From NCBI GenBank assembly GCA_030295235.1, contig AP026172.1:682001-746000 (forward strand): a stretch of DNA of 64,000 bases. Reading direction: 5' to 3'. The first letter of the stretch is position 1. Each line of letters begins with the position of its first letter. This DNA comes from Fistulifera solaris (lineage: Eukaryota; Bacillariophyta; Bacillariophyceae; Naviculales; Stauroneidaceae). The notes under the pieces are model-generated. The model did not search any database. It was not told the origin of the DNA and saw only the letters and a list, made by a program, of their open reading frames with translations. This document shows, one piece after another, positions 10,644-21,697 of this stretch. The position numbers and the translations under genes are program-made.

Positions 10644-11284
10644 GCAAAAAGATTTTCATGTCGAAATGCTTTGCAAGATGATGCCTTCTAACTGGATTTT
10701 CGTCGACAATTACATAGAATGATTTCTAGCTAGATGGTGTTTAGTCTCTCGAAACCCTTTGGGTACGGCATAAACTATAGCTAGCTGTCTCAATATGGTT
10801 TATACTTCTAGTATGCCGTTAGACACCTTTTTGATTTGCGTCATAGTCGGCTTTCGGCTACGACAAACAAAAAGATAAAGAAGGCACCCCTCGTTGAAAC
10901 GAGTGAACAGTTGTGACCGGTTACCATCTCTTTCGACAGCATGTGACCTCTTAAAGACAAGTGCTTAGTCGCCTATTTTCGTGACTGTTCGGTGATGCAT
11001 CCTTACTATTAAACTATTCTTTTTTGCTCATTCACGATGCTCTTAGCTCATCATAGCCATCAGCACGCCGCGGTGCGACGTACAGACCACAGGACCCGGA
11101 AGTTGACCCGATCTTTTGAAGTGCGATCCTTTTTGCCTCACTCTATATTGCTATAGTGCAGCCGATAGCAAAAGTTGAAAAAGAGAGATCGCAGCGCTGA
11201 CAGGACACGCACGCACTTCCTCGTCAAAATAGCGTTCAATCTCCATCGCCTTCAAAAGTCTAAAGCAAAATACGTGCAGTAACC
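10644..11284. promoter_or_regulatory. 3' region of the LHC gene and presumed psbM promoter
   Basis: About 640 bases with no coding signal. It should hold the LHC terminator and the promoter of psbM; no individual site is clear. Confidence 0.4.
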
Positions 11285-11852
11285 ATGAAGACCTTCCAAA
11301 TCACCACCCTTTTTCGCCCTTGTGGCTAGCGCCATGGCTTTCGCCCCCAGGTATCGCAGGGTGAGTAGATCAATTCGCTAGAGAGCACGATTGGTGGCTG
11401 TTGAAGGCTGTAGAGCAACTACTGCACGGCGATGCCGGCACGTTGCGAAGCGTTTCCATGTGTGCGGCGCCTAAAATTTGTAGATTATTCAGTTATTTTT
11501 GCGTACATTGATTACATGCGCTCCAAGAATCAAGGCTTCGGGCGATTCGTCATTATTTTTTGTTTCTCGGTACCCGATCACATAGTCTTTCTCACTCTGA
11601 TTGCGTTCCTGATCTACAGTTGCCAAGGCCGCCACCGCCGCTGTTCCGGTTGCTGCCCTTTCGGCCCCCGCTTTCGCCTTGGACTCGATTGTTGCCAACA
11701 TGCCCACAAACACGGTGGCCCTTGAGGTTCAGTTCGGCGCATACATGGCCGTGGCGTTGGGAACCCTCCTCCCATGCCTCTTCCTTATCAACCTTTTCAT
11801 CCAGACGGAATCTCGCAAAGCTGGACGTCAAGGTGGTATTGATGCCGAGTAA
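11285..11852 (+). CDS. psbM: Nuclear-encoded photosystem II protein PsbM precursor (intron, homopolymer indels)
   Basis: Small single-helix PSII subunit at the dimer interface. Exon 2 (from 11620) encodes a thylakoid-transfer-like stretch (VAALSAPAFALDS) and the mature PsbM-like part, EVQFGAYMAVALGTLL then CLFLINLFIQTES, close in pattern to plastid PsbM. Exon 1 starts MKTFQITTLF; an extra T in the T5 run at 11310-11314 breaks the frame, and removing it gives the signal peptide ending ALVASAMAFAP. The donor GTGAGT at 11361 fits phase only if the C5 run just before is also one base short; a donor at 11365 is the alternative. The acceptor is at 11619. So the precursor has signal peptide, transit peptide and lumenal transfer segment. 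PsbM is not plastid-encoded in diatoms as far as I recall. Confidence 0.8.
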
Positions 11853-12311
11853 AGTTCACGGTCCTAAGCTGATATAGACTTCAAATTTATTTGGCTAAAA
11901 CCAGGTCTCTGGCATCTTTCGCTTCTAATGTAGATGGAGAGTTGACTTGTTTCTCTTGTTTTCCTTAGCTAGTTGCTTCAGTTCTACTCTAGATCTGCTG
12001 ATTCCTCGACTTGGTCAGTCTGAATTCTGAATCAAGACTTGCAATGCGAGGCGAACAGGTACAGGTACAAATTGAACAGAGCAATTTTGGAGTTTTCTAC
12101 TTTTTCCGCACAGCCTCTCTCTAGAAACCGTGCTATCTGTCCTAACGGTAGAAAACAACCAGGTCGAAAGTGACACATTTTACATAGTATTATTTTACGA
12201 TTCGAGTGAAAATGCTGAACTTTTTCACTTTGTGGGCATCGTCGACGACGCTTCATTTCACTTTCCGACACTTGAGAATACAAAGATAATACATATCCCC
12301 GCGATGATCGA
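11853..12311. other. Intergenic region
   Basis: About 460 bases between psbM and the sugar transporter. AT-rich, no gene seen. Confidence 0.45.
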
Positions 12312-14124
12312 ATGACATTTGAACTGCCTACTTCATCATTCATTCGAGCTTCAGAGGATCAAGCAACGAAGATGGCTACCTTACCCGATGACGCGCCATC
12401 CGAAATTCCGAAGCTCTCTGCATCACACGAAGGCGAGCATCACAAAGATTTTGGAGGCGACATTCAAATTACCCGATCTACTTATCTGTTTGCGCTCTGT
12501 GCTGCATTGAATTCTGTAAATCTGGGCTACGATATCGGCACCAGTACTTCGGCAGGTTCGTTCTAAATATGTGGTTTGAATAGGCTTCTGGTGAATGATG
12601 ATTCATCTAACAACTTAAATTTCTTTAACAAGGGAAATTAGTGCAACAAGACTTAGCACTGACGATGTCGCAACGTGAGGTCTTCGTTGGGAGTCTCAAT
12701 TTGTGGGCAAGTAAGTGGGTGTAAAGGCGGTGAAACAACCTGGAATTATTGGCTTCGTTCTCACTTCTTGATAGTGTTTGGAGCACTCGGCTCGAACTTT
12801 GTCACAGATCGCTATGGTAGACGGAAATCCTTCGTTGTTGCAGCTATATTGTTCATCATCGGCTCTATCATTCAAACTATGACGGGTTCATACGGTCTTC
12901 TCATGTTCGGTCGAGTTTTCGTGGGCCTAGGTGTCGGCTTTGGCTTGGCATTGGATGTAAGTGCCGTGAACAGCTTCTCTCGTCTCAAATCAAAGTCCTT
13001 CTCACCCGACTGGACTACTTAAGCCTATTTATATTGCAGAAATTACTCCAGCGAAACACCGCGGTGAGCTTGTGACATGGTCAGAAATATCTCTTAACAT
13101 AGGCTTGGTTCTGGGATTTTCTATGAAACTGATTACTTCGAATTGGCGTCTTATGTTTCTTGCGGGAGTTGTTATTCCACTGTTGATGATTTTTCTTGCC
13201 CTGAAAGTGATGCCGGAATCCCCCCGTTGGTTGGTCGCGAACAATCAGGAAGAAACGGCCAAATTGATCTTGCAGCGAATATATCCGGAAAACTTCGACG
13301 TCGATGCCGTTGTGAACGACATTAAGGATGCTTTACAGCGCGAGCAGGCGACTGAACAGGCCGTTGGGTGGGGAGTGGTACTGCATCCCACTCCAGCGTT
13401 TAAGCGGATGCTTCTGGTGGGTGTTGGTCTCCCGATCGCTCAACAAATCGTGGGAGTTGAGGCCATTCAATACTATCTTGTCGACATCATCGAAGATGCC
13501 GGATTTGATTCAAGCGTCAAAGAGAGCCTAGTCTTAATACTCATTGGGATTTTCAAGGCCTTTTTCGTTGTCATTGGAGGAAAACTGTTTGATAGAAGGG
13601 GCAGAAAACCTTTGTTGCTCGTATCCTTATCCGGAGTCGCATTGTCATTGCTCATCATCGCACTTGCATACGTTATTGACTCGAAGGCGAGCAAAGGCTT
13701 AGTTATAGTTGCAATCATTGCGTACATGACCTTTTTTTCGATTGGCATTGGTCCTGGAGCTTGGCTGCTTGCATCAGAAGTATTCGCAACTTGCATTCGA
13801 GCCAAAGCAATGAGTTTGGCGACAATTGGGAATCGGGCTGCGGCTTTTTTCATGTCGAGTACATTTCTTTCGTTAGCGAATGCCATGGGATGGGGTACCT
13901 TCTTTCTTTTTCTGATGGCAATCTGCATGATGGTGATTGCTTTTACATACTTTTTTGTCCCAGAAACAAAAGGGCGCTCACTGGAGGACATGACTGTGTA
14001 CTTTGCTGAACTAACCGGCGATAAATCCGTTCTAGAAGCCGAGGTCAAGATACATAAAGCAGTAGAAATGGTCGGTCGGGAAGAGGAGCCACGGCCGAAA
14101 CCTTCATCGAGCGAAGTATTATGA
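12312..14124 (+). CDS. MFS sugar transporter (sugar porter family), four exons
   Basis: Proton-coupled or facilitative hexose/polyol transporter with twelve predicted helices. I place exons at 12312-12555, 12633-12710, 12775-12956 and 13024-14124; all three introns are GT-AG and the phases agree, giving about 534 residues (514 if the second ATG at 12372 is used). Signature blocks: NSVNLGYDIGTSTSAGKL in helix 1, DRYGRRKS (loop 2-3), GRVFVGLGVGFGLALDPIYI joined across intron 3, MPESPRWLV in the central loop, QQIVGVEAIQYYLVDI, DRRGRKPLLL, GPGAWLLASEVFATCIRAKA and VPETKGRSLEDM. These define the sugar porter family (TC 2.A.1.1). Substrate and membrane cannot be told from sequence. Confidence 0.92.
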
Positions 14125-14342
14125 GCTACGGAGGATTGTTGAGACAAACCTAGGCGTGTACCTTATCACGTATTAAATGCATCATAACGTCCCAATAGAA
14201 ATTGTTTTGAAAACGTCTAAGGCTGATCTGGAATTTCCTTAATAATCTGCTAAGGTATGCTATCGCCGCTTCGCTCAAGTACGCATTCCTCACAATAATC
14301 AGGTCAAAGCTAAATTAATCATTTGATTCGATATACCATCGG

Positions 14343-15078
14343 TCAAATTGCTCCCAGCAGCTCATTCACGGCCGCACTCTCGTCCCATTTGTGCTTTTCT
14401 AATGCTTTCCGCGCACTAGCCTCATCAAAGCCCATCTCACAAACCCGTTGCACCGCCTCGTCTTTGCTGGTTGGTTTAGCAAATGATTCGGTCCAAAATC
14501 TAGCGGTTCGATCGAATTCTTCACGATTGGATAAGTACATCTTTGCTACTTCCGCATCCTGTGGATCCCCAGGTTCTGGGGAGCACATTAACGCCTGCAG
14601 AGACAGCAACGCTGTTTTGATGGTAAGAGCCGGACTCCATTGATCTTTCAGAATATCCTGGAACACAAAATTAATTGTGAGATGATGGTGTAGCCAATCA
14701 ATACTCCACAATACCAACTTTATTATCCTACCAGACAGATTGCGCCTGTTTGAGACGAGATGCTATCAAAAATTGAGAATAAAGAAGGAAGATGGTCAGA
14801 TTTGCAGTCGCGCGAAACGGTCAACGACTTTTTTACCTACTTAGGGTGCCAAATTTTGGTCAAAAATTTCATCTTTGGCGGCTCAAAGGGATATTGCTTT
14901 CCAATTTCGACATTGATCTCAAAAATTCCGCCTTCGTATACAGTTCCGGAAGGGCCTTCGACAGTTGCGAGAAGGTGTCGAAGATTTCCTTCCGAAACTG
15001 GAGCAGCTCGTACGCCTGATGTGTCGTTTTTGACACTTCTTTCAGTTCTTTCACTAATCGCCCGTTTGCTCCTGCCAT
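14343..15078 (-). CDS. Ubiquitin-conjugating enzyme E2 with UBA domain (UBE2K/Ubc1 type)
   Basis: Carries ubiquitin as a thioester and can build Lys48 chains; acts in cytosol and nucleus. Three exons: 14841-15078, a 31-base mini-exon 14732-14762, and 14343-14657, all with GT-AG borders and matching phases. The start reads [15 protein letters not shown]. The A5 run (coding strand) at 15027-15031 needs one more A to continue into [28 protein letters not shown] and [16 protein letters not shown]. The mini-exon supplies SSQTGAICL with the active-site Cys, followed by [10 protein letters not shown]. The C-terminus, [20 protein letters not shown] and onward, is a UBA domain with the MGF motif. About 194 residues, the usual size for this class. 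Confidence 0.92.
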
Positions 15079-15415
15079 AATGAAAGTAATGCGATATACT
15101 GACGGCTTCCTGTGCAGTGAGTAGATAACGATGGTGTTGTTTACGGTTATGACGGCAATGGGCCGCACGAGCCGTTGTTTTGATACACGTGCATTTTTAG
15201 AGCAGAAATTTTTCGCCTTCTGGCATTTTGTCCCGTGTCTCGCGTTTCGAGTCCCGGTACACGACGAACTACAATAGGTCTTGTATCGTGTTGATGGTGA
15301 TGCCAAGGGCGACGCATATCACTAAGAAAGCCAACAATGTGATTTACTTATCATTTGCGGATATAATATGAAAAATAAACACATTACAGTGCCGCGGATT
15401 TAGACTGAGCAACTT

Positions 15416-17797
15416 TCAATTTCCCGGGCTAGCAATTACAGAGGCATACATAGATTCAATGGCATCCTTGTACTTTTCTGCAGCTACGCTGCGTTTCAGC
15501 TTCATTGTTGGAGTCAGTTCACCTCCTTTCTCACTAAAGTCTGTTTCAATCAAAAACCATTTCCCCACTCGTTGAGCTTGCGATGTTGCTTTTTCATTGG
15601 CGTGCTTGAGCCCATTGTCAAAATAGAGACGCCATTTGGGGTCGTCCCGTGCTTGCTCGGTAGTTTCTGCTAAGCTTCCAATGTCTTTGCAAGTATCGAG
15701 GCTGATACCAGCAAGCCTATTCGATGGAACTCCTTCACTGCTCAGTTCCACGTGAAGCGAAATCAACACCGTCAAAAATTTACGCTTGTCGCCGATTACC
15801 ATGACATTCGATACAGCTGGCATTGCGTGTTTGATCTCTGTCTCAATAAGAACCGGGGGTATGTTTTCGCCGCCGGCCGTAATGATTAGTTCCTTTATCC
15901 TTCCCGTGATTGTATAAAAGCCAGATTGTCCGGGGATACTGGGATGCACATCGTCGTCCACCGTAGCGATATCGCCCGTCCGGAGATATCCTTCGTCATC
16001 AAAAGCTTCTTCGGTCAATTGTGGCATACCCATATACCCTGCAAAAATGTTCCGACCTCTTAAGCGAAGTTCGCTGGTATCTTGGTCAATTTTTGTATCG
16101 GTTCCGAGCATGGGACGTCCTACCGTTCCCACCTTGAAAGCACTGTATTGATTTGATAAATGAGGACCCGTACTCTCTGATTGGCCGAAAACTTCCAAGA
16201 TGGGGATGTCGACGGACTGGAAGTATTGTAGTATTTTAGTGTCAATCGGTGCGGCCGAAACGTAAAACTCATTGCATTGATCTAATCCGAGCTTCTGATG
16301 AACCGACCTAAGTAAAAGTTGTGCTGAATAGTACCCGAGAGGAAATTCACGTATAATGCTACATTGTTTTTGTCCTTCATAGCTGGCAGCTCTCCAGTAA
16401 GCTGCCGCTTCCTCTTGGCCCATTGCGACACAATCTTTGTGACGCCTGTGACTGTTTTGGCTACCTCCTGCATCCTGTCTATAGCAATAAAACACGATGA
16501 GCTTCGGCAATGTCTGGCATCTTCAATGAAATGAGCTACCTTAGACCTACCGTATATCTTTTCCCATACCTATAGAGCGATGGCGGTACTTTTTTTGAGA
16601 GGGTTTTTGCACCAAGCAAATTGAAACACGGCACCCAACTTACCCGAGGCACACCGAAAAAGACGGTCGGACGTACTTCTCGTAGAGTATCCACGAGGGT
16701 ACCTTTTAATGCATCTGGTTGAGCGAAATATACTTTACATCCACTAAACAGTGGTTGAAACATATCCAACGCCTGGGCAGCGATATGACTAAGCGGAAGA
16801 TATGACACCAATTTGTCGTCCTTGTTGAGGTATCCTTTTCGGGCAGTCTTGAGCATTGTGCGAGCCGTCCAAGTAATATTGTCGTGGGTAATCATGACCG
16901 ACTTGGGTGGCCCTGTGGTTCCACTCTGACAGCAGAAAGGGATGGCATAAGAAGTAAGAATAATCACGTTTCTATAAAGTCGAACGCGATTCTCGAGCTT
17001 ACCGTGTAAACAAGTTCACATGTTTCACCGGGTTTCCATGATCCGGTACGATGTTTCAAACGGTCGTCGGATATCTCCATCCCCAATTGGATGAATTGAT
17101 CAAAATGATATATTCTTACAGAACCAATCGTGTTTCTGTTGATACTGTCTGATCCGTAGAGAACAATGACCTTCAAATGAGGAAGACCTGCAGAGATAGC
17201 ATCATACTTCTCCAGTTGTGAAACACTATCTACAACAACAACACGAGCTCTCGAGTGATCAGTAATGTATTTGCATGCCTCAGGTCCATTGGTGGTGTAC
17301 TATTTGCAAGTCGACGAACCACGTTGAGATGCGTCTATCCCATATTCACAACTCACAAAATGGACTTACGATACCACTAGCAACACCTCCAGCCGCCATT
17401 GCCCCAAAATTACATATGAACCATTCCGGACTATTGAAGCCAATGATGTTGACTGTATCGAATCGTTCGAAGCCGATGGACAACAAAGCCTTGCCAAAGG
17501 CATTCACCTGATCTCGGTATTGCTTCCAGGTCCAGCTAGTCCACGGTGTTTCGGTAAGAGGAACGCCCTGTCGAATCAAAGGGTTTTCAGGAAATTGCCA
17601 TTGGAAATGACATCGACTCTCCTTTGCTTTACCTTTCTAGGCCTCTTTTGAAACAAAGCTTCTTCGTTACCATACGTTTGCACCACCCGATCAAAAGCAT
17701 CGAAAACTCTCATGGGCGGGATGGACGCTTGACCGGGTCCTATGCGTATCCGAACTTCCTGACGAATGTCGGAAGTATAAAGAGGAAGATCACTCAT
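15416..17797 (-). CDS. Long-chain acyl-CoA synthetase, bubblegum (ACSBG) type, multi-exon
   Basis: Activates long or very long fatty acids to acyl-CoA through an acyl-AMP. The coding blocks in order on the minus strand are: N-terminus from MSDLPLYTSDIRQEV (ATG at 17797); TPWTSWTWKQYRDQVNAFGK with FNSPEWFICNFGAMAAGG; KVIVLYGSD to GETCELVYT; SGTTGPPKSVMITHDNI (AMP-binding P-loop), LPLSHIAAQ; PIDTKILQYFQS; FGQSESTGPH; LRTGDIATVDDD; GRIKELIITAGGENI; and a C-terminal ELTPTMKLKRSV with the catalytic Lys. Several introns lie between 16500 and 17350 and I did not fix all borders. One base is missing at about 17632. GFERFDTVNIIGFNSPEW is typical of the bubblegum subfamily. Likely ER or lipid-droplet associated. 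Confidence 0.88.
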
Positions 17798-18266
17798 ATT
17801 ATTATCGGGGTGCTGATGCAATTCATTCTGTTTTTTGAAAACGATCTGAAAGATACCACCTGCATGCGCGTTGCCGTTTGCCGTTCGGCGATCTTCTGTC
17901 TTTTTTACGGAGTAAAACGAGATTGTGTTTCAGAAACGCTAAGACGCAATCTTCTTTTGCGGAATAGGTAGTGCTTATTATTTGATTCGTCGACAACGAG
18001 GAGGACAACTAGGACTCTAGGAGTAACCAGTAGCATTTTCCGCGCGATCCATTTCTAGAGATCATTTTTTGCTGACAAGTCGCGCCCACGCTGTCCCCTT
18101 TGCCTCCTAGGCATAAGATTGGAAGGCACGACTACCAAGGTGATCTTCCATCTGCTTGACTTCACAGGGTGACCTACGGTGACCTCGGAGTCGAACTTTT
18201 GTTTGGACACATAAATTGTGAGGTCAAGATGTCATTAATTTTCAGCAGTTCAAGGCTCGTGGAAAC
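17798..18266. promoter_or_regulatory. Divergent promoter region
   Basis: About 470 bases between the ACSBG gene (minus) and the Cys-rich protein gene (plus). No specific site recognised. Confidence 0.4.
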
Positions 18267-19394
18267 ATGCATATATTCCGGTGTGTTCATCTGTACCTCA
18301 TTGGTTACTTGTTGGCCACTCGAATCATCCTCTCTTGTGCATTGTGCTCTTGCTCGGTCGGCAACACAGGTAATAGCATCGACGATTGCAGCGAGTTTTG
18401 TGCAATTGACAACGAATATAATAGCATTGAGTGCGCAGCATCCAAGTCTCCGTGGAATTTGCCAGAGACGACGCTTATTTCAGGCTGTACGAAAGTAATT
18501 TGCCAAGATGGAGCTTGCCAAAATACCACGATAGATGTTGGTATTGAGAGTTCTGTCACCTGTACCACGAGTGCTTGTCAAGATGCTGAATTACGCGTGC
18601 AAGCAACCAGCGTCATTGTCTGTGAAGGCGATACACGTTGCCCTGCCAATTCCTGCCAAGCCAACACATGCGATGGTGCAACGATTGCGTCGGGTGTGGA
18701 TAGTGAAATTTATTGCAGCGGAGATGCGTGTAAAGAAACAATCCTTTCTACAGATTCAAACGGTTCCATTACCTGTCAAGGTAGTACCTCCTGCCAAGCA
18801 TCACGCATTCGCGGCAGGAATTGACACCAAAGTATCCTGCATTTATACGGGTAATACCGCGAACAACAGCGGTGGTACTTGTTGGGATACAGCGATCATT
18901 GCTGACGCATCGTGCAGTATCTCATGTCATGGCAATTCGACTTGCCAAGGTATGCAGCTGACCTCCGGTGTTGATGCAGTTATTGAGTGCTTGGGAGTGA
19001 ACGCTTGCCTGGAGTCATCCATGACCATGGGAACGGGATCAAAGATGACATGTAAAGATGGAGCTCGTTGCAATACTCAAGGTGCGGTTGAATACGAAAC
19101 AGTATCCGAAACAGCTCCACCCGTCCCAGATGTTCAAACAATCCTTGAGCAAAGTACCTATTCACCAGCAACAGTTCCAACAAGCGCACCGTCAGACGTT
19201 ACGTTAGACGTACAGGTCCCGCCTTCTGGTAAAACTGCTGCACAAGCAGTTTCTCGCACGGCTGCCCGACTGCGGGAGAGGCAGTGCTGGTCGCTTCTTC
19301 TGCCTCAAATGATTACTTCGTTGCACGTTGCCTTCCCACGGTGGTAATAACAGCTCTTCTTTTTATTAGTGGAAGTACAAGGTTTATCATCTGA
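18267..19394 (+). CDS. Cys-rich repeat surface protein with probable GPI or membrane tail (two frameshifts)
   Basis: Starts with a signal peptide (MHIFRCVHLYLIGYLLATRI) and continues with a Cys-rich repeat about 25-35 residues long. The recurring pattern is (S/A)G(V/I)D..(I/V).C with C....AC nearby, for example IASGVDSEIYCSGDAC and LTSGVDAVIECLGVNAC. Such spacing suggests a disulfide-ladder or beta-helix-like fold. The frame breaks near 18798-18806 and at the C3 run 19265-19267. After the second break the corrected frame ends in a hydrophobic tail (CLPTVVITALLFISGST), consistent with a GPI signal or membrane anchor; the uncorrected frame would end at 19347. I know no named family. A cell-surface or frustule-associated role is a guess. 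Confidence 0.6.
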
Positions 19395-19556
19395 GCGTAG
19401 CGTGGTCCAGAGATTAGGAGCGCGAAACCAACATCACATGAAATATTTTTCCTTTGCACAAATCATTTGCATCAGTGCCACACCACATATACATCAAATT
19501 TTAAAAAAATAGAGATCTTGCATATTTATTGAGTTTGTATGTTTGCTTGTCGTTGC

Positions 19557-19765
19557 TTAGTACGCTGCCTGCACTTCATCTTCCCTACTGCTGTAACTTG
19601 GTTTAATGGACCGTTGCTCCAGATCCATCCAATTCCAGGCAATTGCTTGCATCACATCTTCAAACGGTTTTTTGGGATCCATCGAGTACATGAAACACAC
19701 CATCTTCATGTTCGGTTGTACCATTTCCATCCAACACGCCATACAGGCTTGAGCCAAGTCATGGA
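19557..19765 (-). pseudogene. 3' part of a small gene split by a retroelement
   Basis: Coding-like tail on the minus strand: DLAQACMACWMEMVQPNMKM, then CFMYSMDPKKPFEDVMQAIA, WNWMDLEQRSIKP and the end DEVQAAY, stop at 19557. Upstream of about 19765 the frame runs into antisense of reverse-transcriptase sequence. I pair it with the 5' part at about 20945-21079; the intact protein would be roughly 110 residues. Function unknown. Confidence 0.4.
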
Positions 19766-20945
19766 CTTGCAAACTTCCCCAACAATTTTCAACATAGTGG
19801 CCGATGCGGTGCGTTACTGGCTCTCCCATGTCAGTGATGATGCAAGAGACGCTAACGTTGTTTTCGAGACCCGTGTCCGTGATAGACAGGTGCTGTTCTA
19901 CGCTAGCGATGGCTACATCGCATCACGGTGCAAGACCTGGCTGCAGAACTCACTGAAGGTTTTAGTTGGGCTTTTCACATGGTTCAGGCTTGAGACCACT
20001 GTCTCCAAGACCCAGACCATGACTTGTTACCCTCACTCCATCAGAGGACCAATGTCTGACCTGGCATACCGCAAGTGGATGACAGGGGGAGGGTGATTCC
20101 TTTCGGGATCACAAGCGTGCCCAGGTGCAATGCCTGCAGTGCAATGCTGTACTCAATCAGGGTTCCCTTCCAACCCATTTGCGCCTGAGTTCTGTTTTTG
20201 CGGAACCAGTAGCCACCCGGTGGTCCTGGCTGTAATGTTTTGGGTAAGTTTTCCCAGCATGCGTGGGCACCGCACTCCGGGACAGCTAGGAAGCGGGCTA
20301 TCTTGCAAGCCCACTTGGCTTGGCGGCACTGGACTGACAATCTTGTCATTATTGAAGAAGGCCCCCTTCCTCAATGTGCAAATTGCCTCATGTTTGTGTC
20401 GCGAAGCTTAACACCACCCACCCAACCTCAAAGGCACTTCCGTGAGGCTGCGGCCCAGGCCAGCGAGGTTACCTTCGCTGTCAACAGCCAGCAGCTGGAG
20501 AAGGTAGATGTGTTCAAGTACCTGGGCCGGCTCATTGCCGTCAACAACAACGATGCCCTGGCATTAGCTTGGAATCTTATGCGGGCTTATGGGCAATGGA
20601 GGAGACTTTCTCCTGTTTGACTCGCTGAAGGTGCATTCCCCAAGACAATGGGCTATTTCTACCAGGCATTGGTGCAGGCAGTGCTCCTGTATTCAGTTGA
20701 GACATGGGTCTTGACTGAACCACTGATGTGTCACCTGCAAGGATTAAATGCAAGCCTACCGGAGAGCTGGTTTGAACAAATGAGTCTACTCCCCACTTAG
20801 GAGCCTCCCGTGGACAGTGCACGATTGAGAACTACATTGCCACTAGACCCATCATGGAGCTATGTGAAGCAGCCACCCGGCTGCCTGGGAGCAGTCACTA
20901 TCGGAATTGGTGGGATAGAGACCTGCTACCTGAGGAAGAAGACAA
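19766..20945 (+). mobile_element. 5'-truncated, decayed LINE-type retrotransposon fragment
   Basis: Plus-strand reverse-transcriptase remains spread over several frames. The block beginning at about 19770 reads SPTIFNIVADAVRYWL, then VLFYASDGYIASR (the catalytic YADD box altered to YASD) and ETTVSKTQTMTCYP. Around 20480-20580 FAVNSQQLEKVDVFKYLGRL is the conserved region after the fingers/palm, and about 20670 a frame near LLYSVETWVL follows. The 5' half of the polymerase and any ORF1 are missing, as usual for LINE 5' truncation. There are many stops, so it is inactive. I saw no clear target-site duplication. Confidence 0.72.
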
Positions 20946-21079
20946 TAGTAGTCTAGATTAAGTACTATTCGAAGAGGAGAGAGCCGTTCTCTGTTGCGGT
21001 GCACGGGCGTTGGAATGATCCAGGCGTGGACTACTACCAGTGCCAAGAAAAGAAACAGGATTGTTGAGATTAATTGCAT
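20946..21079 (-). pseudogene. 5' part of a plastid-presequence gene split by the LINE fragment
   Basis: The ATG at 21079 begins a signal peptide, MQLISTILFLFLALVVVHAW, with a diatom-style A/W cleavage motif and a basic Pro/Arg-containing transit part (IIPTPVHRNRERLSP, then LRIVLNLDYY). At about 20945 it runs into antisense LINE sequence. The matching 3' piece is probably 19557-19765. Intact copies elsewhere in the genome would identify the protein. Confidence 0.42.
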
Positions 21080-21697
21080 GGCGAATCAATTTTGCAACAA
21101 ATATAATACTTGCTAGCAGTAACACTTCGAAAACGCAGTAATAATAATGAGAATGTTCTGCATGCGTTTCCACATGCTTTTCTCAGGCGTCGCATGCATT
21201 TTTGCTCCACTGCAACACTCATTCTTGATTCTAATTAAATACAAAATGAAATTCATGTTTCTTGCTCTGCTATCTTTAGATATAAGACTGTTTCTATTTA
21301 AATAGAAAGGTATCTGTGTTGAAACCACACAAGTCCGATTGTCGTATAAGCCAATGGTGCAACTAAGACTACAACAAGCAACTACGAGTGAAGACTTAAC
21401 ACAAAGTAATTCTTAACAATTCAGAAAGAATGATCGGATGGCTTCAACCACTTCTTTCCGCTCTTGTTTTTACCGCAATAACGTTTTACTAGAATCCACT
21501 CTTCAGTCACGACCGGGTCATTCCATGTGACTCGCTTCCCTTGTCCTTAATGCACTCCGCGTTGTTTTTCTCAGCCCCTGCGCCGAGTTCCAACAATCTC
21601 TGCGCCATTTTAGTCGACTTTCCGCTTTTTTCTTTTTCCTTATTGTTCCTATCATCCTTCTCTTTTCAACCACAACAATTTACACACTAAACGAGAA
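21080..21697. other. Intergenic region
   Basis: About 620 bases between the split gene and the dioxygenase-like gene. AT-rich; nothing recognised. Confidence 0.45.

Noticed and set aside
13473-14147. 224-residue minus-strand frame opposite the sugar transporter
   Set aside because: Shadow of transporter codons on the other strand, with no family features.
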